Origin: Candidatus Gastranaerophilales bacterium
GTDB lineage: Bacteria; Cyanobacteriota; Vampirovibrionia; Gastranaerophilales; UBA9971
NCBI GenBank assembly: GCA_028277195.1
Contig: JANQGS010000169.1
Span: 1-6,221 of the forward strand
DNA: 6,221 bases
Reading direction: 5' to 3'
Every line of letters starts with the position of its first letter. Within the stretch, counting starts at the first letter, position 1. The notes beneath the pieces were generated by a model, which did no database searches, was not told the origin of the DNA, and worked only from the letters and a program-made list of their open reading frames with translations. A program made the position numbers and the translations under genes. Of this stretch, positions 5,511 to 6,221 are shown in pieces.

Positions 5511-6221
5511 ATGAAAATACTTCAAATAGCCCCCCTGTGGGAGGATGTGCCGCCAAAAACTTACGGAGGAACGGAATTAGTTGTTCATATTTTATGCGAG
5601 GAGCTTGTTAAAAGGGGGCATGATGTTACCCTTATCGCATCCAGGGCCTCAAATACCTCTGCAAAGCTGGTCTCCCCCGTTAAAGTCAATTTAAGGGAAG
5701 CAAAAACCCTTATGCCTACACATTATGAAAACCTGTGCGTTGCTAAAGCCATTGATATATCAGGGGATTTTGACATAATACATAACCACTGCGGGCTGTC
5801 AATGCTTCCTTTTCATAATTTCCTGAAAGCCCCGGTGATAACAACCCTTCATGGCGCTTTTGTCGCCGGGGAAGAGGTTAATGCGTATAAATCCTTTAAG
5901 AATATGCCATATATTTCTATCAGCAATTCTCAAAGGCTTGGAAATAAATGCCTGAACTATATTTCAACCGTTTATAACGGTATATTGATTGATAAATTTG
6001 AATTTCAGGAATTCCCTAATAATAAAGAGCCTTACCTGACATTTCTAGGCAGGATTTCAGAAGAAAAAGGCGTACACCTGGCAATAAAACTGGCAAAACA
6101 AACAGGCTGGAAGCTGATTATAGCTGCAAAAGTGGATAAAGCAGACAGGAAATACTATGAGGAAAGGATTAAGCCGGAAATAGACAATGAAAACATAGTC
6201 TATATAGGAGAAGTAGGCCAT
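5511..6221 (+). CDS. Family 4 glycosyltransferase, AviGT4-like (3' end missing)
   Basis: The frame from ATG 5511 stays open to the right edge, giving 237 codons; relatives are usually about 340-370 residues, so roughly the last third is missing. AGGA (5499-5502) lies 8 bases before the ATG. The N-terminal Rossmann half opens MKILQIAPLWEDVPP (1-15) and YGGTE (18-22), the pattern PLWE-x-VPP-x-x-YGGTE of the AviGT4-like GT4 group, followed by FDIIHNH (87-93), TTLHG (111-115), SISNSQR (136-142) and the domain linker TVYNG (153-157). The sugar-nucleotide-binding half begins YLTFLGRISEEKG (175-187), then AAKVD (205-209) and YIGEVG (231-236). The usual C-terminal E-x7-E nucleotide-sugar motif would lie beyond the window. 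It is a cytoplasmic GT-B-fold retaining transferase that probably adds a hexose from a nucleotide sugar to a growing glycan; donor and acceptor are unknown. Its position after the flippase suggests the same glycan pathway. Confidence 0.93.
   Translation, partial: MKILQIAPLWEDVPPKTYGGTELVVHILCEELVKRGHDVTLIASRASNTSAKLVSPVKVNLREAKTLMPTHYENLCVAKAIDISGDFDIIHNHCGLSMLPFHNFLKAPVITTLHGAFVAGEEVNAYKSFKNMPYISISNSQRLGNKCLNYISTVYNGILIDKFEFQEFPNNKEPYLTFLGRISEEKGVHLAIKLAKQTGWKLIIAAKVDKADRKYYEERIKPEIDNENIVYIGEVGH

Noticed and set aside
5408..5611. 67-codon plus-strand frame starting before the glycosyltransferase
   Set aside because: It overlaps the clearly better glycosyltransferase frame and its product shows no motif.
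1..6221. CRISPR array, toxin-antitoxin pair, phage or insertion-sequence genes, tRNA
   Set aside because: No regularly spaced repeats, transposase or integrase motifs, small overlapping gene pair or cloverleaf was seen on either strand.

Overview
The window is about 6.2 kb of moderately AT-rich bacterial chromosome. Its genes are typical of a Gram-negative-type, probably uncultured bacterium. It has E. coli-like sigma-70 style promoter candidates, purine-rich Shine-Dalgarno sequences and a WzxE-type lipid-linked glycan flippase, which implies surface polysaccharide export. Nothing in the sequence fixes the phylum, and I see no phage, transposase, CRISPR, tRNA or rRNA signature.

Left part (1-2425), housekeeping genes. 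The window opens inside a SpoU/TrmH-family RNA 2'-O-methyltransferase whose reading frame is open from the left edge. It runs tail-to-tail into a flavodoxin-fold NAD(P)H oxidoreductase gene on the minus strand, and the two stop codons overlap in the tetranucleotide TTAG. The oxidoreductase starts at TTG behind a run of seven G. Divergent from it is a 165-residue protein I do not recognise, followed on the same strand by ribH (lumazine synthase), which has its own promoter candidate in the 76-base gap.

Right part (2435-6221), a surface-glycan locus. A minus-strand gene encodes a 502-residue protein: a degenerate formyltransferase-like N-terminus joined to a beta-propeller-like domain of the kind annotated as GINT1 N-terminal-like. 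Divergent from it are a WzxE-type flippase and, after a 140-base gap holding a long inverted repeat and a near-consensus promoter, a family 4 glycosyltransferase that runs off the right edge. The glycosyltransferase and the propeller protein are candidates for building or modifying a lipid-linked oligosaccharide, and the flippase for moving it across the inner membrane.

The most unusual features are at the edges of the glycan genes. Two copies of a short AT-rich repeat bracket the 502-residue gene; one copy forms a 13-bp hairpin and supplies the gene's last codons and stop. A strong AGGAGG is stranded about 50 bases upstream of that gene's start. A 14-17 codon open frame reading like the N-terminus of a lost glycosyltransferase overlaps the start of the flippase gene. 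Together these suggest past cassette rearrangement. I did not find a clearly new multi-gene system; the best candidates for novelty are the 502-residue fusion with its repeats and the unrecognised 165-residue protein.
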